From assembly GCF_039543645.1 (NCBI RefSeq), contig NZ_BAABKD010000002.1, positions 62,001-126,000 of the forward strand: a stretch of 64,000 bases of DNA, read 5' to 3'. Within the stretch, counting starts at the first letter, position 1. The number at the start of each line of letters is the position of its first letter. Positions 1-8,285 of this stretch are shown piece after piece. Origin of the DNA: Paenalcaligenes hermetiae. Its GTDB lineage: Bacteria > Pseudomonadota > Gammaproteobacteria > Burkholderiales > Burkholderiaceae_B. Both the position numbers and the translations under genes were made by a program. Under the pieces are notes generated by a model. The model did no database searches and had not been told where the DNA came from. It saw only the letters and a program-made list of their open reading frames with translations.

Positions 1-421
1 GTGAAAGGTAATTCACCATATCCAAACGGGTAATGCCCTGTTGATGCAAATAATAAATCGCATGCGAGTCTTTTTCGCCATACATAGCTACTAGCACATG
101 AGCCCCAGTGACCTCTGTTTTCGTAGTGGAGCTGGAAGACACATGCATAATGGCGCGCTGAATCACACGCTGAAAGCCTAATGTGGGCTGAGTGTCGACT
201 TCGTCTTTGCCCTCGACAATAGGCGTATTATCCGCAATATATTTACGTAAATGTTGACGTAATGCGGGAATATCGGCAGCACAAGCGCGAAGCACATCAA
301 CCGCTGCCGCATTATCTAGCAAGGACAACAGCAAGTGCTCTACCGTGATAAATTCATGGCGCGCAGCACGGGCCTCGACAAAGGCCATGTGCAGACTGAC
401 TTCTAATTCTTCGGAGATCAT
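1..421 (-). CDS. clpA: ATP-dependent Clp protease ATP-binding subunit ClpA (N-terminal part, cut by window edge)
   Basis: ClpA is the AAA+ unfoldase that feeds substrates to the ClpP peptidase in the cytoplasm. Only about 140 N-terminal residues lie in the window. They start MISEELEVSLHMAFVEAR and include HEFITVEHLLLSLL and DTQPTLGFQRV, which match the double Clp-N repeat that docks ClpS. The frame runs open to base 1, so the AAA modules lie outside. The start is the ATG at 421, preceded by GGAGG. The downstream-facing neighbour clpS lies upstream in the same orientation, the usual clpS-clpA order. The assignment is secure; ClpB and ClpC N-domains look different in these motifs. Confidence 0.95.
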   Translation of the reverse strand, partial: MISEELEVSLHMAFVEARAARHEFITVEHLLLSLLDNAAAVDVLRACAADIPALRQHLRKYIADNTPIVEGKDEVDTQPTLGFQRVIQRAIMHVSSSSTTKTEVTGAHVLVAMYGEKDSHAIYYLHQQGITRLDMVNYLS

Positions 422-524
422 GTATCCTCCTTCACGGTAAACATAATTTCATATCTCTATCATAGAGCCTATTTAGAATCTTTAAAGGGTTTTTCATAAA
501 AAAACCCACATCTATTAGGGCTAT

Positions 525-845
525 TTAGGCCGGTACCGGCTCCATAATACATTTCAAAGGGTGTTGTGCTTGCTGAGCGAGTTGGTGAACCTGATGAATA
601 CGTGTGGCAGCGATATCCTTGGGGTATATGCCACAGACCGCCCGACCTTGATAGTGAATGGTCAACATAATGCGCTCGGCTTCGTCGGCACTTTTTCTAA
701 ACACATGCATCAACACATCTACGACAAAATCCATCGTCGTAAAATCATCATTTAGCATGATGACCTGATACAAAGGGGGCGGAACCATATCTACGGTTAA
801 TTCCGCCTTTAGTTTTTCTTTATCTATTGTCGTATTTGTGCTCAT
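525..845 (-). CDS. clpS: ATP-dependent Clp protease adaptor protein ClpS
   Basis: ClpS binds the ClpA N-domain and delivers N-degron substrates to ClpAP. The core YQVIMLNDDFTTMDFVV carries the conserved Asn-Asp pair, and a conserved His follows in TIHYQGRAVCG; these form the N-degron pocket in characterised ClpS proteins. The length, about 106 residues, is normal. The frame can be opened two codons earlier at a TTG, but the ATG at 845 giving MSTNTTIDKEK is preferred. No strong Shine-Dalgarno is visible. clpA follows about 100 bp downstream, and a cold-shock gene is divergent. Confidence 0.95.
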   Translation of the reverse strand: MSTNTTIDKEKLKAELTVDMVPPPLYQVIMLNDDFTTMDFVVDVLMHVFRKSADEAERIMLTIHYQGRAVCGIYPKDIAATRIHQVHQLAQQAQHPLKCIMEPVPA

Positions 846-953
846 AATCAAACTAGGTAATTTCCATAGTTGACGGGATCAAAGGTTATTAAGCATTATT
901 AAACTAATCCTAATAGCAGATTTTAACATTTATGTCTTGCTTCTGGATTAAGC

Positions 954-990
954 TAGGAAGCTGACACCTTCCTACTACTGTTTTTCATTT
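954..990 (+). promoter_or_regulatory. Hairpin in the leader of the cold-shock gene
   Basis: A perfect 7-bp stem, TAGGAAG/CTTCCTA with a 7-nt loop, spans 954-974 and is followed by a T-rich run. It lies about 40 nt before the csp start codon. It could be a structured 5' untranslated region, as known for csp mRNAs, or a weak terminator; the sequence alone does not decide. Confidence 0.35.
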
Positions 991-1012
991 ATATTGTCGA
1001 GAGGCTGTTAGC

Positions 1013-1252
1013 ATGTCAGATATCATCACCGCCAACGGGGGTAGCGAAAAAATCTCCGGTACTGTTAAATGGTTTAATGATGCCAAAGGCTTTGGTTTTA
1101 TTACCCCAGATAATGGTGGCGAAGACCTTTTTGCTCATTTTTCTTCTATTCAAATGAACGGCTTTAAAACACTCAAAGAGGGTCAAAAAGTCACTTTTGA
1201 AATTGCTCAGGGGCCAAAAGGTCAGCAGGCGTTAAATATTACTTCAGCTTAG
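1013..1252 (+). CDS. Cold-shock domain protein (CspA family)
   Basis: This is a single-stranded nucleic-acid-binding cold-shock domain protein of 79 residues. The domain begins at about residue 14 with SGTVKWFNDAKGFGFI, which includes the RNP1 motif KGFGFI. The RNP2-like segment is DLFAHF, where most family members have VFVHF. A ten-residue extension (MSDIITANGG) precedes the fold, so it is slightly longer than E. coli CspA. GAGAGG sits at 999-1004, nine bases before the ATG. The protein probably acts as an RNA chaperone. Whether it is cold-induced cannot be seen, but a leader hairpin is present. The DUF192 gene follows by 36 bp. Confidence 0.93.
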   Translation: MSDIITANGGSEKISGTVKWFNDAKGFGFITPDNGGEDLFAHFSSIQMNGFKTLKEGQKVTFEIAQGPKGQQALNITSA

Positions 1253-1288
1253 CACCTCTCGCCCTATTTATTTTCAGTATATAAAAAA

Positions 1289-1744
1289 ATGACATTTGTG
1301 TTTGCAGGGCTTAAGCGCCCTGTTTTTTATTTTTTTGTTTTATTGTTTTTGGTTATATATAAATGGAGTTGGGCGCAAAACCATCCTAACATTACTACAC
1401 TAACAATCAATAACAAAAGCCTAAACGCGGAAATCGCGCAAACAGAAGCCCAACGGGCACAAGGCTTAATGCATCGCTTAGAGCTCCCCCCCGATCATGG
1501 CATGCTCTTTGTGTTCGAACAACCAAGCCGTATTTGCTTTTGGATGAAAAACACACCCTTACCTTTGAGTATTGCTTTTATTGATACCAAGGGCAAAATC
1601 ACGAATATCGAGCACATGCAGCCCTTTGACTTGGCATCCCATTGCCCCACACAGCCAATTCGTTATGCTTTAGAAATGGAACAAGGCTGGTTTCAAAAGC
1701 ATGGTATCCAACCAGGGGATCAGGTCCAACAGTTACCTAAGTAA
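1289..1744 (+). CDS. DUF192 family exported protein
   Basis: A 151-residue protein with an N-terminal hydrophobic segment (about residues 12-28, FFVLLFLVIYKWSWA), so probably exported or anchored. The rest is a DUF192 domain: AQTEAQRAQGLMHR, MLFVFEQP, CFWMKNTPLPLSIAF and a Gly/Gln-rich C-terminus. The family is widespread and its biochemical function is unknown. It follows the cold-shock gene closely and may be co-transcribed. It ends at a strong terminator shared with the convergent thiolase gene. Confidence 0.85.
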   Translation: MTFVFAGLKRPVFYFFVLLFLVIYKWSWAQNHPNITTLTINNKSLNAEIAQTEAQRAQGLMHRLELPPDHGMLFVFEQPSRICFWMKNTPLPLSIAFIDTKGKITNIEHMQPFDLASHCPTQPIRYALEMEQGWFQKHGIQPGDQVQQLPK

Positions 1745-1775
1745 AAAAGGCTTGGTTTGACCAAGCCTTTTTATT
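1744..1775. terminator. Bidirectional Rho-independent terminator
   Basis: The stem AAAGGCTTGGT/ACCAAGCCTTT has a short loop and is flanked by an A-run and a T-run. It lies between the convergent DUF192 and thiolase genes. Confidence 0.85.
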
Positions 1776-1780
1776 ACCGC

Positions 1781-2983
1781 TTAAACGCGTTCCAGTAAAA
1801 TCGCGATCCCTTGCCCCACCCCTATACACATTGTACAAATAGCATAACGCCCCTGTGAGCGCTGTAGCTGATTAACGGCCGCCATCACAATACGCGCCCC
1901 GCTGGCGCCCAAAGGATGACCTAGGGAGATGGCACCACCATTAATATTGACGCGTGGGTCATCATCTGCCAAACCTAAACCTCGCAGCACGGCTAAACCT
2001 TGCGCTGCAAATGCCTCATTGAGTTCAATCACATCAATTTGATCCAAGGTTAAACCCGTTAACGCTAATAACTTACGTGTGGCAGGCTCAGGACCAATAC
2101 CCATAATGCGCGGCTCTACACCGGCATTTACCATGGCGACAACGCGTGCCTTAGGGGTAAAGCCATGTTGCTTAGCTGCTGCCTCTGACGCGATAATTAA
2201 AGCGGCAGCGCCATCATTAACCCCAGAAGCATTCCCAGCTGTAATCGTACCATCCGCGCGCACAATAGGACGAAGCTTTGCCAACGCTTCGAGAGTGGTT
2301 TCCCGAGGATGCTCATCTTTATCCACCACCAATGCATCGCCACGACGCTGCGGCACCGTCACTGGGGTGATCTCTTCGGCTAGAATACCCGCAGCCTGGG
2401 CTGCAGCAGTACGCTGTTGACTACGTAGTGCAAAAGCGTCTTGATCTTCGCGCGATATGCCAAACTGATCGGCCACATTCTCTGCTGTCTCAGGCATTGA
2501 GTCGATCCCATATTGCTTTTGCATCAAAGGATTAACAAAACGCCAGCCAATGGTTGTGTCATACACCGCATTATCCCGCGTAAAAGCCGCACTGGCTTTA
2601 GGCATTACAAATGGTGCGCGGCTCATGCTTTCTACACCACCTGCTAACATAAACTGGGCATCACCGGCACGAATAGCACGCGCTGCCGAGCCAATTGCGT
2701 CCATCCCTGAACCACATAAACGGTTAATTGTCATGCCAGGCACATCAATCGGTAAGCCCGCTAACAATGCAGACATACGAGCGACGTTGCGGTTGTCTTC
2801 TCCGGCTTGGTTCGCACAGCCATAAAGCACATCATCCACTTGACTCCAATCAGCTTGTGGGTAACGCTGCATTAAAGCTTGTAACGGTACGGCTCCTAAA
2901 TCATCGGCACGTACTTGGGCCAGGCTCCCTCCATATCGTCCGAAGGGCGTACGTAATCCGTCACAAATAAAAGCTTCGCTCAT
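1781..2983 (-). CDS. pcaF: 3-oxoadipyl-CoA thiolase (PcaF/PaaJ type acetyl-CoA acyltransferase)
   Basis: A 400-residue thiolase. The nucleophilic cysteine is Cys90 in TINRLCGSGMD; the other active-site motifs are ELNEAFAAQG, GGAISLGHPLGASG and CTMCIGVGQG. The segments GCANQAGEDNRNVARM and DTTIGWRFVNPLM are typical of beta-ketoadipyl-CoA thiolases, which split 3-oxoadipyl-CoA into succinyl-CoA and acetyl-CoA in aromatic catabolism. The frame is open nine codons further to 3010, but AGGAGA four bases before the inner ATG at 2983 decides the start. No other pca or paa gene lies nearby, so the pathway link rests on sequence similarity. A more general acetyl-CoA acetyltransferase role remains possible. 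Confidence 0.82.
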   Translation of the reverse strand: MSEAFICDGLRTPFGRYGGSLAQVRADDLGAVPLQALMQRYPQADWSQVDDVLYGCANQAGEDNRNVARMSALLAGLPIDVPGMTINRLCGSGMDAIGSAARAIRAGDAQFMLAGGVESMSRAPFVMPKASAAFTRDNAVYDTTIGWRFVNPLMQKQYGIDSMPETAENVADQFGISREDQDAFALRSQQRTAAAQAAGILAEEITPVTVPQRRGDALVVDKDEHPRETTLEALAKLRPIVRADGTITAGNASGVNDGAAALIIASEAAAKQHGFTPKARVVAMVNAGVEPRIMGIGPEPATRKLLALTGLTLDQIDVIELNEAFAAQGLAVLRGLGLADDDPRVNINGGAISLGHPLGASGARIVMAAVNQLQRSQGRYAICTMCIGVGQGIAILLERV

Positions 2984-3015
2984 ACTGTCTCCTAAAAGAA
3001 TATGACTCAAATTAT

Positions 3016-3036
3016 CTGTATTTTAAACTTATACAG
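3016..3036. promoter_or_regulatory. Inverted repeat upstream of the thiolase gene
   Basis: CTGTAT and ATACAG arms of 6 bp are separated by 9 bp, 33 bp upstream of the thiolase start. It has operator-like geometry, but the arms are short and AT-rich, so this is tentative. Confidence 0.25.
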
Positions 3037-3112
3037 TATCAAATCAAAAATCATAACCTAATTGTCCAAATAACGGTCACTCATTCGCTAGGCAATTTCC
3101 CTGAGACGCATA

Positions 3113-3140
3113 CAAAAAACCCCGCTCAAGGCGGGGTTCT
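3113..3140 (-). terminator. Rho-independent terminator of sodB
   Basis: The stem AACCCCGC/GCGGGGTT has a 5-nt loop and is followed on the minus strand by a run of six T. It lies just after the sodB stop codon. Confidence 0.85.
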
Positions 3141-3156
3141 TTATGCTAGTTCTGGT

Positions 3157-3738
3157 TTAAGCACCAAAGTTTTTCGCTGCAAAGTCCCAGTTCACCACTT
3201 TCCAGAAGTTTTCTAGATATTGTGGGCGGGAGTTGCGGGTATCAATGTAATACGCATGTTCCCATACGTCACAGGTTAACAACGCCACATCGTCTGTGGT
3301 TAAGGGCGTTGCGGCATTGCTAGTGTTAACAATATCCACCGTACCATCGGTTTTCTTCACCAACCAGGTCCAACCTGAACCAAAGTTGCCAGCGGCCGAT
3401 TTGTTGAACTCGGCTTTGAAGTTATCAAAGCTGCCCCATTTAGCATTGATGGCATCAGCCAAAGCACCGGTAGGCTCGCCACCACCATTAGGGGACATGC
3501 TGTTCCAATAGAACGTGTGATTCCATACCTGGGCCGCATTATTGAAAACACCACCAGAAGACTTTTTCACAATGTCTTCTAAGCTGTCGTTGGCCATGTC
3601 TGTGCCTTCGATCAGGTTATTTAGGTTGGTAACGTAAGTTTGGTGGTGTTTGCCGTAGTGATATTCCAAAGTTTCTTTGGAGATATGGGGAGCAAGTGCA
3701 TCCAAAGCGTAAGGTAATTCTGGAAGGGTAAAAGCCAT
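3157..3738 (-). CDS. sodB: Superoxide dismutase [Fe] SodB
   Basis: A 193-residue cytoplasmic superoxide dismutase of the Fe/Mn family. The metal ligands fall exactly where E. coli SodB has them: His27 in EYHYGKHH, His74 in WNHTFYW, and Asp157 and His161 in DVWEHAYYID. The residue pattern AAGNFGSGWTWLV is characteristic of the iron type. The start is supported by AAGGAAC upstream. Its own terminator follows. xseA lies 42 bp upstream on the same strand, an order typical of Bordetella relatives. Regulation by iron is known for sodB elsewhere; no Fur box was recognised here. Confidence 0.96.
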   Translation of the reverse strand: MAFTLPELPYALDALAPHISKETLEYHYGKHHQTYVTNLNNLIEGTDMANDSLEDIVKKSSGGVFNNAAQVWNHTFYWNSMSPNGGGEPTGALADAINAKWGSFDNFKAEFNKSAAGNFGSGWTWLVKKTDGTVDIVNTSNAATPLTTDDVALLTCDVWEHAYYIDTRNSRPQYLENFWKVVNWDFAAKNFGA

Positions 3739-3780
3739 GTTTAGTTCCTTCTAAGTTGTGCTAATAATTAGCGTTGTTAT

Positions 3781-5118
3781 TCAAAGCAAATCGTGCTTTT
3801 GTTTTAGCTTAACAAGCAGGTGGCCTTGTGCCAACTGAATATGTAAGGGTTCGTTAGCCTGTACGTCTACCGAACGTTTAATAATGTCTCCGTGCTGATT
3901 ACGCACAATCGCATAGCCACGGTCCACAATGGCTTCAGGGTTAAGAGCATGTAAGGTATGGCATACCGCTCGCAAGCGCTGTTGGTGCTGCTGTAGCTGC
4001 TGCTGCACCAAGGGCTGTAAACGCTTTTGCGCCAAAACAACCTGCTGCCGAGCCCCTTGCGTCTGTGGCACACAACGTAACAACCTATGCTGCAAGTAAC
4101 GTAATTGCTGCTGTTGTGGTTGGATCGTGGCGCTTCTTTGCATGCGCGCTACAAGCTGCTGCAGCTGCTGACGCCTATGCAAAATACGCTGCTCAGGGGA
4201 TACTAACCGCCCAGTGGCTCGATCCAAGCGCAAGCTAGCACGCTCTAGTATTCTAGCCTGACATTGCTGTAAGCGCCTAAATAACCCTAGTAGATCCGCG
4301 TTACTTTGCGCTTGGCTCGCACAGCATAGCTCGGCAGCAGCAGTAGGAGTAGGTGCTCGCACATCGGCGACGAAATCAGCAATGGTCACATCAGTTTCAT
4401 GCCCTACCCCACTAATAATGGGGATAGGACTCGCTTTTATCAAGCGTGCTAAGCGCTCGCTATTAAAGCTCCATAAGTCCTCGAGGCTACCGCCACCACG
4501 AACCAATAAAATGGTGTCTACGGCTTGATCGGCAATAGCTTTACCTAATGCTGTACATAATTGCTCCTGAGCCTCCTCCCCTTGAACGGCGGCAGGGTAG
4601 ACATACACCTCGACATGGGGTGCCCGACGGCGCATCGTAGTTAACACATCACGTAAGGCGGCTGCGGCTAAAGAGGTCACCACCCCAATACGTTGTGGTA
4701 CACGACACGGCGTTTTTTTAGAGGCAGAGTCAAATAAACCCTCATCTGCTAATTTTTGTTTTAAGCGCTCAAACTCGGCATGCAAATCCCCTAAGCCAGC
4801 TCGCTGTAAGCTTTCGACCTGGAGCTGATAATCCCCCCGAGGCTCATAAAGCGTCACCGCAGCATAAAAACGATACTTTTCACCCTGTTTAGGCATAAAG
4901 CCCACTCGCAAAGCACGCCCCCTAAACATCACCGCTTTAACAGCCGCTCTTTCATCTTTGATGGTGAAATACCAATGGCCGGATGCGGCTTGGGTAAAAT
5001 TGGAAATCTCCCCTTCTACCCATATGCGTCCCACCTGCTGCTCGAGCAAAGCAGCAATATGACGGTTAAGCTGACTCACTGTCAGACTACGCGTTGTAGA
5101 ATTCGCAGTAGAATACAA
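3781..5118 (-). CDS. xseA: Exodeoxyribonuclease VII large subunit
   Basis: XseA is the catalytic large subunit of exonuclease VII, a single-strand DNA exonuclease. An OB-fold precedes the catalytic domain (SLTVSQLNRH..., WVEGEISNFTQAASGHWYFTIKD). The nuclease core holds IGVVTS, RGGGSLEDLWSFN and GVGHETDVTIADFVADVRAPTPTAAAE, split over two stretches. A long Gln-rich coiled coil follows, then a C-terminal RGYAIV segment. The frame is open to a GTG at 5160, only 15 bp from the divergent exbB. A TTG at 5118 with AAGGGAG five bases upstream is the better start; a GTG at 5124 is also possible. The length, about 445 residues, is normal. xseB is not in the window. Confidence 0.93.
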   Translation of the reverse strand: MYSTANSTTRSLTVSQLNRHIAALLEQQVGRIWVEGEISNFTQAASGHWYFTIKDERAAVKAVMFRGRALRVGFMPKQGEKYRFYAAVTLYEPRGDYQLQVESLQRAGLGDLHAEFERLKQKLADEGLFDSASKKTPCRVPQRIGVVTSLAAAALRDVLTTMRRRAPHVEVYVYPAAVQGEEAQEQLCTALGKAIADQAVDTILLVRGGGSLEDLWSFNSERLARLIKASPIPIISGVGHETDVTIADFVADVRAPTPTAAAELCCASQAQSNADLLGLFRRLQQCQARILERASLRLDRATGRLVSPEQRILHRRQQLQQLVARMQRSATIQPQQQQLRYLQHRLLRCVPQTQGARQQVVLAQKRLQPLVQQQLQQHQQRLRAVCHTLHALNPEAIVDRGYAIVRNQHGDIIKRSVDVQANEPLHIQLAQGHLLVKLKQKHDLL

Positions 5119-5175
5119 GTTCACTCCCTTGGTATAAATCGTAATGGCTGTATTCAACACAAAAAGGATTTACAC

Positions 5176-5778
5176 GTGCTAAGTATTATTCAAGCCGCAG
5201 GTTGGCCGATTTGGTTTTTATTACTGTGTTCCATTATAGGCCTAGCATTAATTATAGAGCGAGGGATTAGTTTGCGCAGTGCCGCGGTATTTTCAGCTGC
5301 AGCACGCGATCATGCCTACGAGCTCGCGCGGCAAACACACCCCAACGCAGAGCAAATTCAACGCTTAAAAAAAACCAATGCGTTGGGACATATCTACGCC
5401 AACTTATTACAAAACAAAGACCAACCTGAAACGGTACGCCAACACGCTGCCGAAGATGCCGGCAGCGAGGTCTATTTCCAGCTAAACCGATACCTGCCAG
5501 CCTTAGGGACTATCGCGGTTATCGCCCCCTTATTGGGCTTATTTGGCACCGTAGTCGGTATGATTGAGATTTTCGCTTCGTATCAACCTCAGGGCAGTGA
5601 CCCGACGTTATTAGCCAATGGGATTTCTATGGCACTCTATAACACAGGCTTTGGCATTATCATCGCTGTACCGACTTTGATTGCACACCGCTATTATCGT
5701 TCACGTAGTGATTATTTACTTCATCGCCTAGAAATAGAGGCTAGTCGTTTCAACCGCTTTCTTAGCCAACTATCATGA
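5176..5778 (+). CDS. exbB: Biopolymer transport protein ExbB (MotA/TolQ/ExbB proton channel)
   Basis: Inner-membrane proton-channel subunit that, with ExbD, energises TonB-dependent outer-membrane transport. It has 200 residues with three membrane segments: an N-terminal one (WPIWFLLLCSIIGLALIIE) and two in the C-terminal half (LGTIAVIAPLLGLFGTVVGM and GFGIIIAVPTLIAHRYY). The frame extends upstream to 4975, but that part is antisense to xseA. GTG at 5176 with AAGGA at 5164-5168 gives a standard N-terminus beginning LSIIQAAGWP. It overlaps exbD by 4 bp (ATGA). TolQ is the alternative name, but coupling to exbD-lpxK without tolA/tolB favours ExbB. Confidence 0.9.
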   Translation: MLSIIQAAGWPIWFLLLCSIIGLALIIERGISLRSAAVFSAAARDHAYELARQTHPNAEQIQRLKKTNALGHIYANLLQNKDQPETVRQHAAEDAGSEVYFQLNRYLPALGTIAVIAPLLGLFGTVVGMIEIFASYQPQGSDPTLLANGISMALYNTGFGIIIAVPTLIAHRYYRSRSDYLLHRLEIEASRFNRFLSQLS

Positions 5779-6173
5779 ATTTTCGGCGCCGACATACATT
5801 TTCCACTGATGAGGTCCGAGTGGATTTTATCCCCCTTATCGATATTTTATTGGTGGTGCTTATCTTTATTACAGCGACCACCACCTTTAACCAACTCCAC
5901 GAAATCCCTGTGCAACTACCAAGCGCAGAAGGACCGAGTCTTAGTCCTGAAAGCCATGTGCTTGCCATTAGCCAAGATGGACAGTTTGCTTTAAATGGTC
6001 GCTTTTTAAGTCAAGGGCATGATGCTCTTAGCGAGGCGTTAACGGCACTGCCCAATAAGACCTCTGTGTTGATTTATGCTGATGCCAACGCTCGTCATGC
6101 CGTGGTTATAGAGGCTCTCGAAGCCGCTCGTCATGCACAATTTGAAAAAATCAGCTTTGTCACACAACAATGA
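5775..6173 (+). CDS. exbD: Biopolymer transport protein ExbD (TolR family)
   Basis: A 132-residue protein with a short cytoplasmic N-terminus (MNFRRRHTF), one membrane segment (about residues 18-38) and a periplasmic domain. The membrane segment begins VDFIPLIDILLVVLIF and carries the Asp that handles protons in the family. It forms the energiser with ExbB, whose gene overlaps by 4 bp. Its stop overlaps the lpxK start by 4 bp, so the three genes are translationally coupled. This exbB-exbD-lpxK arrangement is common in betaproteobacteria. Confidence 0.93.
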   Translation: MNFRRRHTFSTDEVRVDFIPLIDILLVVLIFITATTTFNQLHEIPVQLPSAEGPSLSPESHVLAISQDGQFALNGRFLSQGHDALSEALTALPNKTSVLIYADANARHAVVIEALEAARHAQFEKISFVTQQ

Positions 6174-7219
6174 AACTGCAAGCCCAAATTGAATCATGGC
6201 TACATCAACAGTGGAGCAAAAAAGGCGTGTTTAGCCTAGTTATGCGTCCCCTAAGCAAACTAGCCCAATACTATATTAAGTATCAATCCCAGCAACCTCG
6301 TGCTCAGCTCCCCTTTAGCGCTCCACCGATTATTGTCGTAGGTAATATTATTGTTGGTGGGGCAGGCAAAACGCCTGTCGTTCTCGCACTCTGTGAGTAT
6401 CTCAAAAATCAAGGTTGGCAACCTGGAATTATTAGTCGTGGCTATGGCGTGACCATTAACGGACCAGCTAGAGTGGGTCAAGGCATTTTATCTGCTGCAG
6501 ATTTTGGCGATGAGCCCAGCCTTATCGCTCAACAAACAGGTGTGCCCATTGCCGTCCATCCCCAGCGCGTTCAAGCACTTACCGCTCTTTGTCAGCAACA
6601 CCCAGAGGTCAATGTGGTCATTGCGGACGATGGACTTCAACACCAGGCGTTACCACGAGATATTGAAATTATTGTGCAAGACCAACGTGGTATAGGAAAC
6701 GGCTTAGTCTTACCAGCTGGACCATTACGAGAACCCCCTTCGCGCTTACAGCATGCTGATTGGCTCATTACGCAATTACCCGCTCGGAGCTCCATGCCTG
6801 CCACACCAGCTCCTACCACAGCAAATCGCTCTGTCACAATGCGCTTACAAGCAACTCAAATGCAACAGTTACACACAGGAAAACGGCTCACTTTTGGCGA
6901 CTGGTTAGCACAGTATCGCCAATGCTCAATGACCGCTTTAGCCGCTATTGGACAGCCACAACGCTTTTTTTCTATGCTAGAACAAGCTGGCTTACAGCTT
7001 GAGCAATGTATCGCTCATGCTGACCATCATCCAATTGCTGCCTCCACCTTTAGTCAACAAACCGCCTCTATACTGTTAATTACTGCTAAAGATGCCGTAA
7101 AATGCACCGATATATCAGACCCAAGAATCTGGGTGGTGCATGTTGCCCCCCAGTTCACCCCTAGCACATGGCTCGTTGATCTAGAACAAAAGCTGCATGA
7201 GCTGACCCTGCTAGGCTAA
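6170..7219 (+). CDS. lpxK: Tetraacyldisaccharide 4'-kinase LpxK
   Basis: LpxK phosphorylates the 4' position of the lipid A disaccharide at the inner face of the cytoplasmic membrane. The Walker A motif is GNIIVGGAGKTP (about residues 58-69). DDGLQHQALPRDIEI holds the conserved Asp-Asp-Gly-Leu-Gln-His active-site stretch, and GPLREP follows. The length of 349 residues is normal. The ATG overlaps the exbD stop. The next genes, Trm112-like and kdsB, continue the operon, so lipid A and Kdo synthesis are grouped. Confidence 0.95.
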   Translation: MKLQAQIESWLHQQWSKKGVFSLVMRPLSKLAQYYIKYQSQQPRAQLPFSAPPIIVVGNIIVGGAGKTPVVLALCEYLKNQGWQPGIISRGYGVTINGPARVGQGILSAADFGDEPSLIAQQTGVPIAVHPQRVQALTALCQQHPEVNVVIADDGLQHQALPRDIEIIVQDQRGIGNGLVLPAGPLREPPSRLQHADWLITQLPARSSMPATPAPTTANRSVTMRLQATQMQQLHTGKRLTFGDWLAQYRQCSMTALAAIGQPQRFFSMLEQAGLQLEQCIAHADHHPIAASTFSQQTASILLITAKDAVKCTDISDPRIWVVHVAPQFTPSTWLVDLEQKLHELTLLG

Positions 7220-7235
7220 AACATAGAGAGAATCA

Positions 7236-7412
7236 ATGATGGAACCCCATTTACTTGCTATTCTAGTTTGCCCACTTTGCAAGGGTAAGCTCGAACACAA
7301 TGCTGCCCAGCAACAACTAGTTTGCCCTGCTGACAAACTTGCTTACCCCATTCGCGATGGTATCCCAATCATGCTCAGCAGCGAAGCCATCACGCTATCC
7401 GATCAAACCTAA
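7236..7412 (+). CDS. Trm112 family protein (YcaR-like), small
   Basis: A 58-residue protein reading MMEPHLLAILVCPLCKGKLE, then LVCPADKLAYPIRDGIPIML. The CPLCKGKL and LVCPADKLAYPI segments are the Trm112/UPF0434 signature, a zinc-ribbon-like fold. In bacteria the role is unclear, though related proteins activate methyltransferases. It lies between lpxK and kdsB, where this small gene is found in many proteobacteria. Two adjacent ATG codons (7236 and 7239) could start it, with GAGAG five bases before the first. kdsB follows after 9 bp. Confidence 0.88.
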   Translation: MMEPHLLAILVCPLCKGKLEHNAAQQQLVCPADKLAYPIRDGIPIMLSSEAITLSDQT

Positions 7413-7421
7413 ATTACGCTT

Positions 7422-8186
7422 ATGTCTTTTACTGCCATTATTCCTGCGCGTTTAGCCTCGACCCGACTGCCTAATAAGCCTTTAGCAGATATCGGCGGCA
7501 AACCCATGGTAGTACGCACCGCAGAGCAAGTGGGCCAATCCGCGGCACAATCCATCTATGTGGCCACCGATAGCCAACAAGTCATTGATGCCATACAGCC
7601 CTACGGGATTCCCCATTTACTTACACGAGCGGATCACCCTACCGGCACAGATCGGCTAGCTGAGGCCGTCGATTTACTGGGGCTAAAGGACGACGAAATC
7701 GTCGTGAATGTACAGGGTGATGAACCCCTCATCGCGCCTGAGCTCATCAATGCGATCGCCTCCCACCTACAGCAGCACCCCAATGCGGCCATTGCTACCA
7801 TTGCTACGCCATTTAATCATGATGCGGATTTTTTTAATCCTAATCACGTAAAAGTGGTTTGCAATCTAACCGGTCATGCCCTCTATTTTTCACGGGCACC
7901 TATTCCCTGGGCTCGAGATGCCATGCAACAGCACCCCAATCTCATGGCTCCCAATCTGGGCGCGCTGCATCATATTGGCATTTACGCTTATCGAGCCAGC
8001 TTTCTGCGCCAATTTCCCCATCTGGTCCGTGGCCCTCTAGAAAAGCATGAGTCACTAGAACAGCTTCGGGCCCTAGAAAATGGCTTTAGTATCTGTGTTT
8101 ATCAGATCCCCCAAGCGCCGGCACAGGGTGTAGACACCCCAGCGGATCTCGATAAGGTGCGCGAAATTTTTCAAAATCGGTTATAA
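7422..8186 (+). CDS. kdsB: 3-deoxy-manno-octulosonate cytidylyltransferase (CMP-Kdo synthetase)
   Basis: KdsB activates Kdo with CTP to give CMP-Kdo for lipopolysaccharide inner-core synthesis in the cytoplasm. The N-terminus IIPARLASTRLPNKPLADI is the nucleotide-binding signature. ATDS, NVQGDEPLI and YFSRAPIPWARD follow in the usual order, and the HIGIYAYR and EKHESLEQLRALE motifs are present. The length of 254 residues is normal. No clear ribosome binding site is seen, so translation may depend on the gene ending 9 bp upstream. Confidence 0.96.
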   Translation: MSFTAIIPARLASTRLPNKPLADIGGKPMVVRTAEQVGQSAAQSIYVATDSQQVIDAIQPYGIPHLLTRADHPTGTDRLAEAVDLLGLKDDEIVVNVQGDEPLIAPELINAIASHLQQHPNAAIATIATPFNHDADFFNPNHVKVVCNLTGHALYFSRAPIPWARDAMQQHPNLMAPNLGALHHIGIYAYRASFLRQFPHLVRGPLEKHESLEQLRALENGFSICVYQIPQAPAQGVDTPADLDKVREIFQNRL

Positions 8187-8285
8187 ACAAGGTTTTGCCT
8201 ATTGGTTTTTGCACTTAAACATACACCTTTGCATGGTTAAATATGTGCTAAATCATCGGCTAAATACCATTTACAGGAGGACGCT

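Noticed and set aside
4975..5175. 67-residue N-terminal extension of ExbB
   Set aside because: It is antisense to xseA, unlike the family, and GTG at 5176 has a good ribosome binding site.
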